A stretch of DNA of 64,000 nt, from contig OZ022241.1 in assembly GCA_963978895.1 (NCBI GenBank), positions 11,303,356 to 11,367,355 on the forward strand, read 5' to 3'. The DNA is from Erpobdella octoculata. Its lineage: Eukaryota > Annelida > Clitellata > Hirudinida > Erpobdellidae. The position numbers were made by a program, and so were the translations under genes. This document shows, in pieces, positions 33,590 to 44,640 of this stretch (position 1 is its first letter; each line of letters opens with the position of its first letter). The notes beneath the pieces are model-generated. The model saw nothing but the letters and a program-made list of their open reading frames with translations, was not told the origin of the DNA and did no database searches.

Positions 33590-34090
33590 AAACGACGGAA
33601 GTTTTAAAATACGGCGCCCGTTATTATAAAAATAGTCAACAGAAACAAAATGACATTTGATAACCATAAAAAAAATTTTATAAATAAGCAAATCAAAAAT
33701 TTTTGTCTATCTGGATTGGCCGTGTCTGACATGAGGCTTTTAAGAAAATAGGGATATTCAAGTGTATTACCGTGAATGTCAATTGGTTTTGGCAACATTA
33801 CTTTGCCTTTTCGACAACATGAAGTGAATAGTCCATCTGATGGTTGCTCTGCAGCAAAATTTCTTGATCGACATGAAGTACATAAAACATCAAATTCACC
33901 ACAATCATGTTGATCGAATTGAGTTTCGTTGAAGCTAATTGCTTTGTTACGAACGGCTTCACTCGCACGATCTCATGCTAAAAGTTGGGAGATCGCATTA
34001 GCAGCTCGATGTAGCTGCAATTCATTGGGAGACATTTGTTCAAATCGATGGCGTTGCGAGGCAGCATTGGTTTCTCGATGTAGGAAAAAC
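33590..34090 (-). pseudogene. Helitron helicase/Rep protein relic (zinc-finger region)
   Basis: Minus-strand pieces read CGEFDVLCTSCRSRNFAAEQ, then FTSCCRKGKVMLPKPIDI and YPYFLKSLMS. This is the Cys-rich segment plus C-C-x-x-GKV-x-LP motif that lies N-terminal to the Helitron-like Rep domain. Several stops occur upstream, so it is a dead fragment of an autonomous Helitron. Confidence 0.75.
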
Positions 34091-34098
34091 AAGACTAA

Positions 34099-34330
34099 TC
34101 TATATATATAGAAGAACATGTCCTGACTGACTGACTGACTGACTTACTGATTGACTGACTGACTGATAATCAACGCCGAGCTCAAACGCCTCATACTAGG
34201 AACGTGAAATTTGGAGCTTATATTACTTTTATTGCGTAAGCATCCTCTAAGAAAGGATTTTTGAAAATTTTGCTCTTGAGGAGAAGAAACTGGAAAACAA
34301 ACTTTTATATATATATATATATATATATAT
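34099..34330 (+). mobile_element. Helitron-like 5' end (TC start, GACT repeats)
   Basis: It begins TCTATATATATAG, then AAGAACATGTCC, a (TGAC)n tract and AACGCCGAGCTCAAACGCC. The same order is repeated directly at 34331 and inverted at 36198, so three copies lie in 2.1 kb. It ends in a (TA)n. Confidence 0.6.
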
Positions 34331-34731
34331 AAGAACATGTCCTGACTGACTGACTGACTGACTGACTGATTGACTGACAGATGACTGACTGATAATCAAC
34401 GCCGAGCTCAAACGCCTCATCCTAGGAACGTGAAATTTGGAACTTATATTACTTTTATAGCGTAAACATCCGCTAAGAAAGGATTTTTGAAAATTTTGCT
34501 CCTGAGCGGAAAAAACTGGAAAACAAACTTTTATCTAAAACAATGTATATCTCGAAAACCAAAAATGAGGAGATTTTGAAATTTGGTATATGGATTTTTC
34601 TTGAAAAATAAAAAAATACGTGTTTCACCATTTTTTGAAAATTCGGTTTCCCGGACCTCAAATGTGGGTTGGAAAATTGGGTTATTTGGTTTTTAAAGTA
34701 GCTGCTACTCAAAAACTGTGAATGCTGAGTC

Positions 34732-34982
34732 CAGTTTATCACCGCTCGGGCCAAGCCGTTATTTTAGGGTCTTTTTACGGGCCAGGCTACACCTTAAATC
34801 AAGGTGGTTCGGGCCGAGGTTTTTCACTAAGCATATAGATATTTTAGTGATCTTAGGGTTTTCAGTTGGGCCGGGCCAAACCTGAAGTCAAATCCTTCGG
34901 CCCGTCCCACTTTGATTTAAGGTTTGGCCTGGCCCGTGTGAAGCCTCTAAAATAACGGCTTGGCCCGACTGGTGATAAACTG
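34732..34982. mobile_element. Fold-back MITE
   Basis: Termini CAGTTTATCACC and GGTGATAAACTG continue inward as long inverted repeats (GGGCCAAGCCGTTATTTTAG on the left, CTAAAATAACGGCTTGGCCC on the right), so most of the 250 bp can fold. Interior words GGCCCG/CGGGCC recur. The superfamily is unknown. Confidence 0.75.
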
Positions 34983-35044
34983 TACTTAGCTACTTTTAAC
35001 CGGAACAAAACTTCAAAATACTAATTTTACATTTGTAGCACTTA

Positions 35045-35970
35045 CAGTTTTTGAGTAGCAGTTATTTTGAAATCAAATAACCCTTATTTCCGCCCCACAT
35101 TTGAGGTCCTGGAAACCAAATTTTTAAAAAATGTTGAAACACTTATATCCTTATTTTTTGAGTAAATACTAAATACTCATTTTGACATTTGTAGCATTCA
35201 CAGTTTTTGAGTAGCAGTTACTTTAAAAACCAAAGAAACCTTTTTCCACCCCACATTTGAGATCATGAAAACCAAAATTTCATATATCCTTATTTTTAGA
35301 GTAGAAACTAAATACTAATTTTTACTTTTGTAGCCTTTACAGTTTTTGAGTAGCAGTTACTTTAAACACCAAGTAACCCAATTTTCCACCCCACATTTGA
35401 GGTCCTGAAAACCAAATTTTCAAAAAATAGTGAAACACGTATATCATTATTTTTAGAGTAGAAACTAAATACTAATTTTTACTTTTGTAGCATTTACAGT
35501 TTTTGAGTATCAGTTACTTTAAAAACCAAGTAATCCTATTGTCCAGCCCAAATTTAAGGTCCTGGAAACCAAATTTATAAAAAAATGGTGAAACACGTAT
35601 ATCTTTATTTTTAGAATAGAAACTAAATACTAATTTTTAAATCTGTGGTATTTACAGTTTTTGAGTAGCAGTTACTTTAAAAAACAAATAACCCTATTTT
35701 CCACCCCACATTTGAAGTCCTGGAAATCAAATTTTCAAAAAATGCTAAAACACGTATTTCATTATTTTTGGAGTAGAAACTAAATACTAATTTTTACTCC
35801 TGTAGCATTAACAGTTTTTGAGTAGAAGCTACTTTAAAAACCAAATAACCCAATTTTCCAACCCACATATGAGGTCCGGGAAACCGAATTTTCAAAAAAT
35901 TGTGAAACACATATCTTTTTATTTTTCAAAAAGAATCTATATAAAAAATTTCAAAATCTTCTCATTTTTG
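35045..35970. repeat. Satellite with a unit of about 157 bp
   Basis: The start word CAGTTTTTGAGTAGCAG recurs at 35045, 35201, 35340, 35497, 35655 and 35812 (steps 156, 139, 157, 158, 157). Each unit contains CCACCCCACATTTGAGGTCC and GAAACTAAATACTAATTTTT. The last unit runs into the right arm of the inverted repeat, so the arms themselves carry a unit. Confidence 0.92.
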
Positions 35971-36196
35971 GTTTTCGAGATATACATTGTTTTAGAAAAA
36001 AGTTTGTTTTCCAGTTTTTTCCGCTCAGGAGCAAAATTTTCAAAAATCCTTTCTTAGCGGATGTTTACGCTATAAAAGTAATATAAGTTCCAAATTTCAC
36101 GTTCCTAGGATGAGGCGTTTGAGCTCGGCGTTGATTATCAGTCAGTCATCTGTCAGTCAGTCAGTCAGTCAGTCAGTCAGTCAGTCAGGACATGTT

Positions 36197-37410
<1,214 letters not shown>

Positions 37411-37615
37411 TATATATATATATGGAATTATCAAAAGATTTGTCAGAACCAGGCTAACTTCTGCAAAGTGAGATAATTCAGTTTAGAGTCAAGAAAAGGA
37501 TTATATTCAAGGAAGAATAATAAAGTTAAAATAAATTCGAGAAAAATTGTGTTATAAATAACTTCGACTTTAACGTTACGAATCGCTAGAAAGCATATTC
37601 CTCTACGTTTACATT

Positions 37616-37641
<26 letters not shown>

Positions 37642-37655
<14 letters not shown>

Positions 37656-37905
37656 TGAATATGGACATGGCGTCACAACTTCGTTCTCTCATGTTTCGAG
37701 GTGAGCCTTCAAAACTCGATAGAAGAATCACGGATATTCCAGCTGCTATTTGTTCATTTTGAGCCACATTCGCCACATGATCAGCGAGTCCTTGATACTG
37801 CTCGGCACGCAGTCGCTTCTGATTATGTCGAATGAAGTTGAGATTGTTCGCTTCGACTTGTAAATAAGAATCAACGATCCATTGCTGAGTGAGCCTTGTG
37901 AACAT
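37642..37905 (-). pseudogene. Helitron Rep-domain relic
   Basis: The minus-strand frame reads WIVDSYLQVEANNLNFIRHN, QKRLRAEQYQGLADHVAN and FEGSPRNMRERSCDAMSIF. This matches the start of the Helitron-like Rep domain (D-x-Y-x-K-x-E...LN-x-I-x-x-NQ, then SF-x-GSPR-x-M). It is cut by a (TA)n at about 37618-37651 before the catalytic His-hydrophobic-His and Tyr motifs. Confidence 0.85.
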
Positions 37906-37933
37906 TAATTTATAGCAAAAACAAAACTAATAA

Positions 37934-37934
<1 letters not shown>

Positions 37935-38013
<79 letters not shown>
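37935..38013. repeat. (TA)n at the 3' border of PLE copy 1
   Basis: About 40 TA units directly abut the end of the first Penelope-like element, at the same internal position of the element as the (TA)n at 47232. Confidence 0.95.
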
Positions 38014-38017
<4 letters not shown>

Positions 38018-38123
38018 TTTTATGCACGCGCTATTAAAGACAATAGACCATTTTGCGTTTATTATTTTTTTTTAGACAGACATTCTAAATTTTTCAAACT
38101 ACATACATTCTTTGATTCAACTC

Positions 38124-38167
38124 GGGCTAACGGACCGTTTCGACTAACATTGTCATCCTCAGAGCCC
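38124..38167 (-). ncRNA. Hammerhead ribozyme-like motif (PLE copy 1, 3' end)
   Basis: On the minus strand: stem I GGGCT, core CTGAGGA, a short GAC/GTC stem II with a 7-base loop, GAAA, stem III CGG/CCG, cleavage triplet GTT, and the closing AGCCC of stem I. Core and stems fit a type I hammerhead, except for an extra U between the core and stem II. PLE pseudo-LTRs are known to carry hammerheads. Confidence 0.65.
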
Positions 38168-39176
38168 ATTTAAAATTTAAACCAAACGTCGACGCAAGAA
38201 ACGATACAATGAAATAAACAATAAAACCAGGTAGAGCGTACCTACCCTAGATATTAGAATATCGTAAAAGGAACTGAGATAAAAATAATAAAAATATGTA
38301 TTAAGAAAGTTCAAATAATTTAAAAAATAAAATAGTATGTACAAGAATATTGCTATGGTCGTAATTTGCTTATAAAAGAATACAATGTAAAATTACAAAC
38401 ATGAACATGTTATTTTATTTTTTTCTTCTTATTGTTATATTACCACTATAAAGTAGAATAGGCAATTCAACGGGTTTGTCATCTCCCGGCGGGAATTCAC
38501 ATTGGTGCCCTTCAGGATGTCCACTGAGGTCACTGTTGATGCCATGGGCGCCTTCAGTCACACAATAAACAGAAGGGAGTGGATCAACAGGTTCATTGCT
38601 ACACATCACAAATTCGTCCTCGTCCGATAATGTTTGATCCGCGATCATGTCAGTACTTTGTGTGCAATCCGTCCCATGTTGACCCGAGATGAGAGAGTTA
38701 GTATTCAAAGGAGAATCAGGAAGGCATCGTGTTGCAACATCAGACAATGCGAATTTATTAGGTTCTTCTGTTGAGGTTTTACTAGCCCGTTTTAGACCAT
38801 CGTACGTTTTACGAACGCACTTATTTTTGGCGTTGCATAAAATTAAGCTGAAATTTTTTTTCTGTTAAAAGTTTTTTTTTATGTTAAGAAAGCTTCAATA
38901 CACTGTATAAAATTTTTTAAATAATTTTTTTATTTGTATTAAGTAGTTTAATCTGGGTTAGAATATGAGCATTTTCAAGGTTTTCGACCGATATTACTTT
39001 AAAAATTTATTATGCTAATTTCATGAGAGTTATCATAACAAAAGTTTGAAATATCGAAAGAGGATGTACTCAAAAGTAAACAGCAACGTTAATTAAATTT
39101 TATTGTGTTTACACTAACCCACAATCTGAACATGTATGAGTCATGCTCGTTCTACGATCGTTGGGCGTATAGAGTA

Positions 39177-41366
39177 GGGGAGATGGGGGCTTTTTGATCT
39201 CTTTTGAGGTTTTTTGGCGATAACAGTCAAGCCGTTCAAAAAATTAACTTTTTTTTTGTTAATTACAGAGAGGAACATCTCTTCTATGTATTCAATTAAG
39301 TTTGACATTTTATAATCTAAGAGAACTATTTTTAAATTGAACTTTGGTGCAAGCCCTAAAAAAGATCAAAGTGCCCCGCATATGGGGCACTATGATCCCC
39401 CCATGGGGCACATTGATCCTAGGTAAAATTCAGTACGATCCCACATCCAGTTCTCTCAAAAAACACATGAAAACAGGTATAATAGCTTTTATTAATAATA
39501 ATAATCATTAAAGTTATATAAATTCAACACATGTTAGGAAAAATGGATAAATCTCCTGCAAAGACCAAGTGACGACTGGCTCGAGCAGTCCCGCCATGAT
39601 GAATTGGGTCTGGAAGTTTACAAAACAATATCATCCTTTTCAAATTGGAATAAGTCATCATTTGCACAAATGAAAATATCAAATTATAGGACTACACTAA
39701 ACCTCCAATGCCCGGAGAATGCGTACATTTAGTATCCTAGTACAAGGGCAGGGACGTAAATTCAGCATTTTCCAGGGGGGGGCAAAATTTTCCCGCCGTT
39801 ATATAGTTTTTTGACAGGGTTACCCGGTGTTGTCCGGGTTTTTTGTGCTTAGTTTTGTCTCGTTTTTGCCAATGAAACGTCGAAGAAATAACAGATTTTT
39901 CTGTAATTTTTCAAAATTTTCTCATCAATGAAGTTACCTGCATGCCAAATGTTGTTAAAATTGCTCCTGCGGCCTGGATGTGATAAACGAATGCTCTCAC
40001 ACACACATTACCTTTTACATTTATATAAATACGTAGGTACAAGCAGAGAGGGATGGGGAAATACATCCCCCATCAGAGTATCAATTGAAATTTTTTGGGT
40101 ATAATACCTTGTTTTTGGAAAACGACCGGAGCTTTTTTGGGAGGAGAAATTAGAAGTCTTTGAAAAATACTTACGACTACCCCTTACCGGTTATCAGCTT
40201 TTTGGAAGAGAATATAAAAAAATTTCTGAAGTGAATCCCCCACCAGAAAAATCTGGATTCACCACGCGCCACTGGGTATAAGGGGGATGAATGATTTAAT
40301 CATATTGCAGTAAAACAAGTAAAGGAAAAACGAGTTTTTCAACACAAACTTTGATTTCAAATACATTCAATTTAGAAATGCAAAAGATGTTCAAAGTTTT
40401 TTTTTTAAATTGAATCATGTATTTTCATCAAATATAAAGCTATGCTGAAAGTTTCAACTTCCTAGCTAGTCAAAATGCTGGTTAAATTTCACTTGCAAGA
40501 TTTGCGTACAGAGAAACACACACACACAAACAGAGATTGTAACCTAAATAAAAGTTTGTAAAAAAGATGTCCAAAATGGGGTGGGTATAATTTTGTTTTA
40601 TTTTTGTGTAATAAATAATAACTTTGATGTAGAAAATTGTCTACACACGCAAAAAGAATTCCAATACGCATTGAATCATCACGAGGTTAAGTAAAGTTAA
40701 AATTAACATATTATATAGTAAACTCTAAGTAAAAAAAATTTTTAATTTTGGAAATCATGGGGGGACGAATTGTCTATACACGCCAGAAGGATTCCAATAC
40801 GCATTGCATCATCACTAGGTTAAGTAAAGTTAAAATTAAATAAATATATAGTAAACTCTAGGTAAAAAAAATTCAAATTTTGAAAATCAGGGGGGGGCAA
40901 ATGCCCCCCCCTGCCCCCCCCAATTTACGTCCCTGTACAAGGGGCACTTTGATCAACAGATCAACGTACCCCATATTGGTACAGATCAAAGAGCCCCTAT
41001 GACATGGACCACGCTATAAATGGCGATATCTCATCAATAAATGTTGTTTGAGAATTAAAGTATGCCATAAAATAAGCCTTAGACATGCGTTTATACAATC
41101 CAAAATTAATTTTCCCGAAAAAATGTTTATTTAATTTGTAATTACAGAAACTCAACTGTTGTGAAGATGTACTTTTCTCCGGTCAAATCAAACTTTCGTA
41201 TTTATCAACTTTCAGCGGCGGATTGTTGAAAAGGAAATAGGACTACAAATAGTACGAAAACAAATACAAACCATAAACAATTTCTTTAATTTTTTTAATT
41301 TAGAAATTATTACGTTATTGCCAAAAGATCAATGTGCCCCAGAGATCAAAAAGCCCCCATCTCCCC
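39177..41366. mobile_element. TA-duplicating DNA element, 25-bp perfect TIR, nested in piggyBac copy 2
   Basis: The ends are perfect inverted repeats beginning GGGGAGATGGGGGCTTTTTG, flanked by TA (39175-39176 and 41367-41368). The empty site is visible in piggyBac copy 1. Subterminal words TGGGGCAC and TTGATC recur about ten times near both ends. Without its hAT insertion it is about 995 bp and non-coding. The superfamily is uncertain; the TA duplication fits Tc1/mariner-like or similar groups. Confidence 0.85.
39749..40935. mobile_element. hAT non-autonomous element nested in the TA element
   Basis: Termini CAGGGACGTAAATT and AATTTACGTCCCTG are flanked by a perfect 8-bp duplication TACAAGGG (39741-39748 and 40936-40943). 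Next to both ends are G- or C-runs (GGGGGGGGC; CCCCCCCC). Inside are a Helitron hairpin remnant at 39810-39835 (TACCCGGTGTTGTCCGGG), a copy of the TTTTTGGAAAA/TACGACTACCCC family (40080-40290) and one of the dispersed repeats (40420-40570). Confidence 0.92.
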
Positions 41367-41784
41367 TACTCTATGCGAACAAGTCGAAACTAGTTCATTC
41401 AGCTTATAGGTGTGCAGTGGTTGAATTGGTGATAGTGTTTTTTGCAAATTTCATTCTTCGAATGAAATGTTTATAAAGCTTAAAAATGAAAGGCGTCAAA
41501 AAGAATGTTTTTTCACGTTGAAAGAAGCTATGGAACTAATTCTTGATGATGATGATAGCATTGAGGTTGACATACTTGTCATTCTTCCGCCCGACGCATC
41601 ATAACACGTGACTGATGAATAAGCAAATGAAGAAGAAATGTTATTCTTTGTAATATCCGGGAAGGTAGAAGTTGATTATACTAATGATGGGATGAGATTA
41701 CCCAGTAAACATGGTAACCATTTTGTAACGTTTCTTGTCCGTTACTTTTCAGTTACCTGGTTATGAAAAGGTTACCTGGCCCAA

Positions 41785-42150
41785 AGCAACTAAAAAGAAA
41801 CGTTTCTGCAACGTTTCCAATGTAACGAAAAAGTAACATGTAATTTGCGACTAAAAAGAAACGTTTCTGCAACGTTTCCAACGTAACGAAAAAGTAACAT
41901 GTAATTTGCGACTAAAAAGAAACGTTTCTGTAACGTTTCCAATGTAACGTAAAAGTAACATGTAATTTGCGACTAAAAAGAAACGTTTCTGTAACGTTTC
42001 CAATGTAACGGAAAAGTAACGTGTAATTTGCGACTAAAAAGAAACGTTTCTGTAACGTTTCCAATGTAACGAAAAAGTAACATGTAATTTGCGACTAAAA
42101 AGAAACGTTTCCAATGTAACGTAAAAGTAACATGTAATTTGCGACTAAAA
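41785..42150. repeat. 61-bp subterminal tandem array, left
   Basis: About six copies of a 61-bp unit, each with GACTAAAAAGAAACGTTTCT, CAACGTTTCC, AATGTAACG and AAAGTAACATGTAATTTGC. Units start near 41787, 41848, 41909, 41970, 42031 and 42092. Confidence 0.92.
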
Positions 42151-43649
42151 AGAAGTTACTACAACGTTTCTAATGCAGCCAAAATGTAACGATTTGTTTT
42201 ATTCATAGATATCTATGGTTTTATTATTACGGATAATATAAAAATCTTTTATAGCATATATAATTTTATAGAAAAAGTAAAGTGTTTGTTTATTTATAAA
42301 ACTCAATTGCTAAAAAGCATTTAATAAAGACGCTTAATAAATGGTATTTGCATTGTGTCGTATTATATTTTCATAGATTTTGTTCTATCTCATCGGTTCA
42401 CTGAGAGCGTCGAACGAGTCGCCTGGGATGAGATAAGATGCTAATCAAAAGTTAATTAACGACTCGCTTCTACAGCTCTTGTGTTAGAAATAATTTGAAG
42501 GTACAAAACAAACTATACTGGTTAAAAATCACCAATCAATTCGAAACATTAGATTTTTAAACCATTTGAAACCTCTGCTTCCTGCTGCACTACTACCCCT
42601 GCGCTGTTTGTGAATTTTTATTTTATTTATTTATTCGTGTTTTAAGAAAAGACCTGACAGAACGCAGGAAATCATAAAAAATAAGCAAAGAAACAAGAAA
42701 TTAAAAGAAAGTCTGTCTAGTCTATAACGAACATTCAATATTCCGCTAATTATAATGACTGGCAATAGTTAATTTTAGACAATAATAATAGAATAACGTT
42801 ATTGAATCAGCTAATAGAGTTGAAAGAAGTTAGGTTAGTAAGAGTCATAGAAGAGCATTCTAATAATAAAGTTACAAGCAAAACTAGCAGAGTGATGTTG
42901 CATTGAAGGGAGTACAAAATCATGTTTCCTCTTGCGAAGAATATGACCATGATTTATCATTACGTGGTCATACTCATTTGTAAACATTTCACTATCATTC
43001 ACACTGACATAATCTAAATGGCCATATTCTCAGGTGAGACATTCTTCTGGCTTGACCAGCGAATTGCTTGATGTCACAAGTGTCTACCAACCCGTGGGTA
43101 GTCATAGACACCTTTCACTCTTCCCCATCAGCAGTTTTTTCATAAACTGTTTGAGTTTTAACTTCGAACCCTTTACCAGGAGGTGTAATTTCTGCCGGTA
43201 TAACACTTTGGAAAGAAAGCAAGGAGCTAAATCTGGCTCTTGTTTAATGCCTTTCACAGAACTAATATTGTTTGTTTCTTGTTCCTAATGTTCATTCTTG
43301 CTAAATCTTGACAAGAAACATAATCTTTTTGTTAAAAGAATGAGGTAATGTAAATAAGCCAAAGTTGAGGCTCTCTGACATTGGCTGGCAAGTTGGTAAG
43401 CTCCGCCTCCATACCAATTACGAACAACTTATATATAGTCTGAAAGTGCGCGAAAAATCTGTTTGTTGTTTCAGTAAATCTATCGTGTTTTGTCTGCATT
43501 TGCTAACATCTAACCAGTTTAGTTCATTCTCATTGTGTTATAATAATCAGTTAAATTCGTTGTGTTATAATAATCAGTTAGATTTTTTGATCGAAACTTT
43601 GTTACAATATGAAGAGCAGTTAGATAAAATTAGAGCCGATAATTTAGCA

Positions 43650-44284
43650 AATATGTTGTTGGACAGTTTACTAATATATGTGAAGTTTTGAAAGAAATTA
43701 AAAGTAATCTGGCTCTTCTTGTCAGTCCGCCAACGACAGCAGTTAATACGGCAGTTCCGGAAAACGTTCATTTCCCCATGCACTCCATGGTACAATTTGA
43801 CCAGTTGGATTCAAAATTAGAATCTAAAGAATTATTTGATGCTCTGGTAAGTCAATTACAGCATGTACTTAGATATCTAAAATTTTTGTATTAGGTTATC
43901 ACTATCATAAATTCAAACATTTGTATAGGTGATTGACTTACAAAAGCTTGGGGGAGACACAATGGCAGAGGCGTGTCGTAGGCTGCTCCGGTACACCATG
44001 GATGATGGGCTGGCTGAAAAGTTCAATTGGAAAGGGAGTGGTGGTAAAAGAAAAATGGAAAGCACCTTTTTCAAAGAACTTATCATTAGTTAGCTTAACT
44101 AAACTATTAGCAAAGTCATTTTAAAAACATTAGATATCTAACAACTATTTTTTTAAACTATTTCTCAGAAACTCTCCAAACCAATAGACGCTTCCACGAT
44201 TCGTCAGCCAAGGAAATTGAGGTTGTGACAAAGAAGTGGATAAAGTTTGCACATGAGAGGCTGAACCGCAAGGAGAAGATATGA
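43650..44284 (+). CDS. DUF4806-like protein encoded inside the TA transposon, three exons seen
   Basis: Exons: about 43650-43846, 43929-44088 and 44169-44284, with donor CTG|GTAAGT and acceptors TATAG| and CTCAG|; the middle donor (A|GTTAGC) is weak. The joined frame contains CEVLKEIKSNLALL, then VIDLQKLGGDTMAEACRRLL, MDDGLAEKFNWKGSGGKRKM, and after the second intron EIEVVTKKWIKFAHERLNRK and a stop. The pattern of a Leu/Gly lead, LF-x-D-LA-x-x-F-x-WxGxGGK, then EIE-x-x-x-KKWL-x-x-A-x-x-R is that of DUF4806, known to me from transposon-related and uncharacterised animal proteins. Its function is unknown. The 5' exon start is not defined. Introns are kept, so it was acquired as DNA or is a native gene of the element. 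Confidence 0.6.
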
Positions 44285-44419
44285 CATTTATATAGAGCTC
44301 AAAAGACTTTCTTTAACTAAACTTTTTTATAAATTTGCAAATATTGTTTCAGTTTTGTCTATTGATGAACGTATTTGAAGTGATAATAATTTGCATGAGC
44401 AAATAATAGAGGAGGTTTC

Positions 44420-44640
44420 TAAAGCGTTACATTGTAAACGTTTCTAAAACGTTACACGGGAAACGTTTCTAAAACGTTACACAGGAAACGTTTCTAAAAC
44501 GTTACACGGGAAACGTTTCTAAAACGTTTCTAAAACGTTACACGGGAAACGTTTCTAAAACGTTACACGGGAAACGTTTCTAAAACGTTACACGGGAAAC
44601 GTTTCTGAAACGTTACTCAGGAAACGTTTCTTTAACGCAC
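44420..44640. repeat. 25-bp subterminal tandem array, right
   Basis: About nine copies of GAAACGTTTCTAAAACGTTA followed by CACGG, with small losses. It shares the palindrome GAAACGTTTC with the left array, but not its spacing. Confidence 0.92.

Noticed and set aside
34110..34160. (TGAC)n tracts considered as a separate microsatellite family
   Set aside because: They occur at the same internal place in all three copies of the Helitron-like 5' end, so they are part of that element.
43034..43288. Short plus-strand frame in the TA transposon as a transposase fragment
   Set aside because: There is no DDE or zinc-finger motif and the reverse strand is equally open. I could not support a function.
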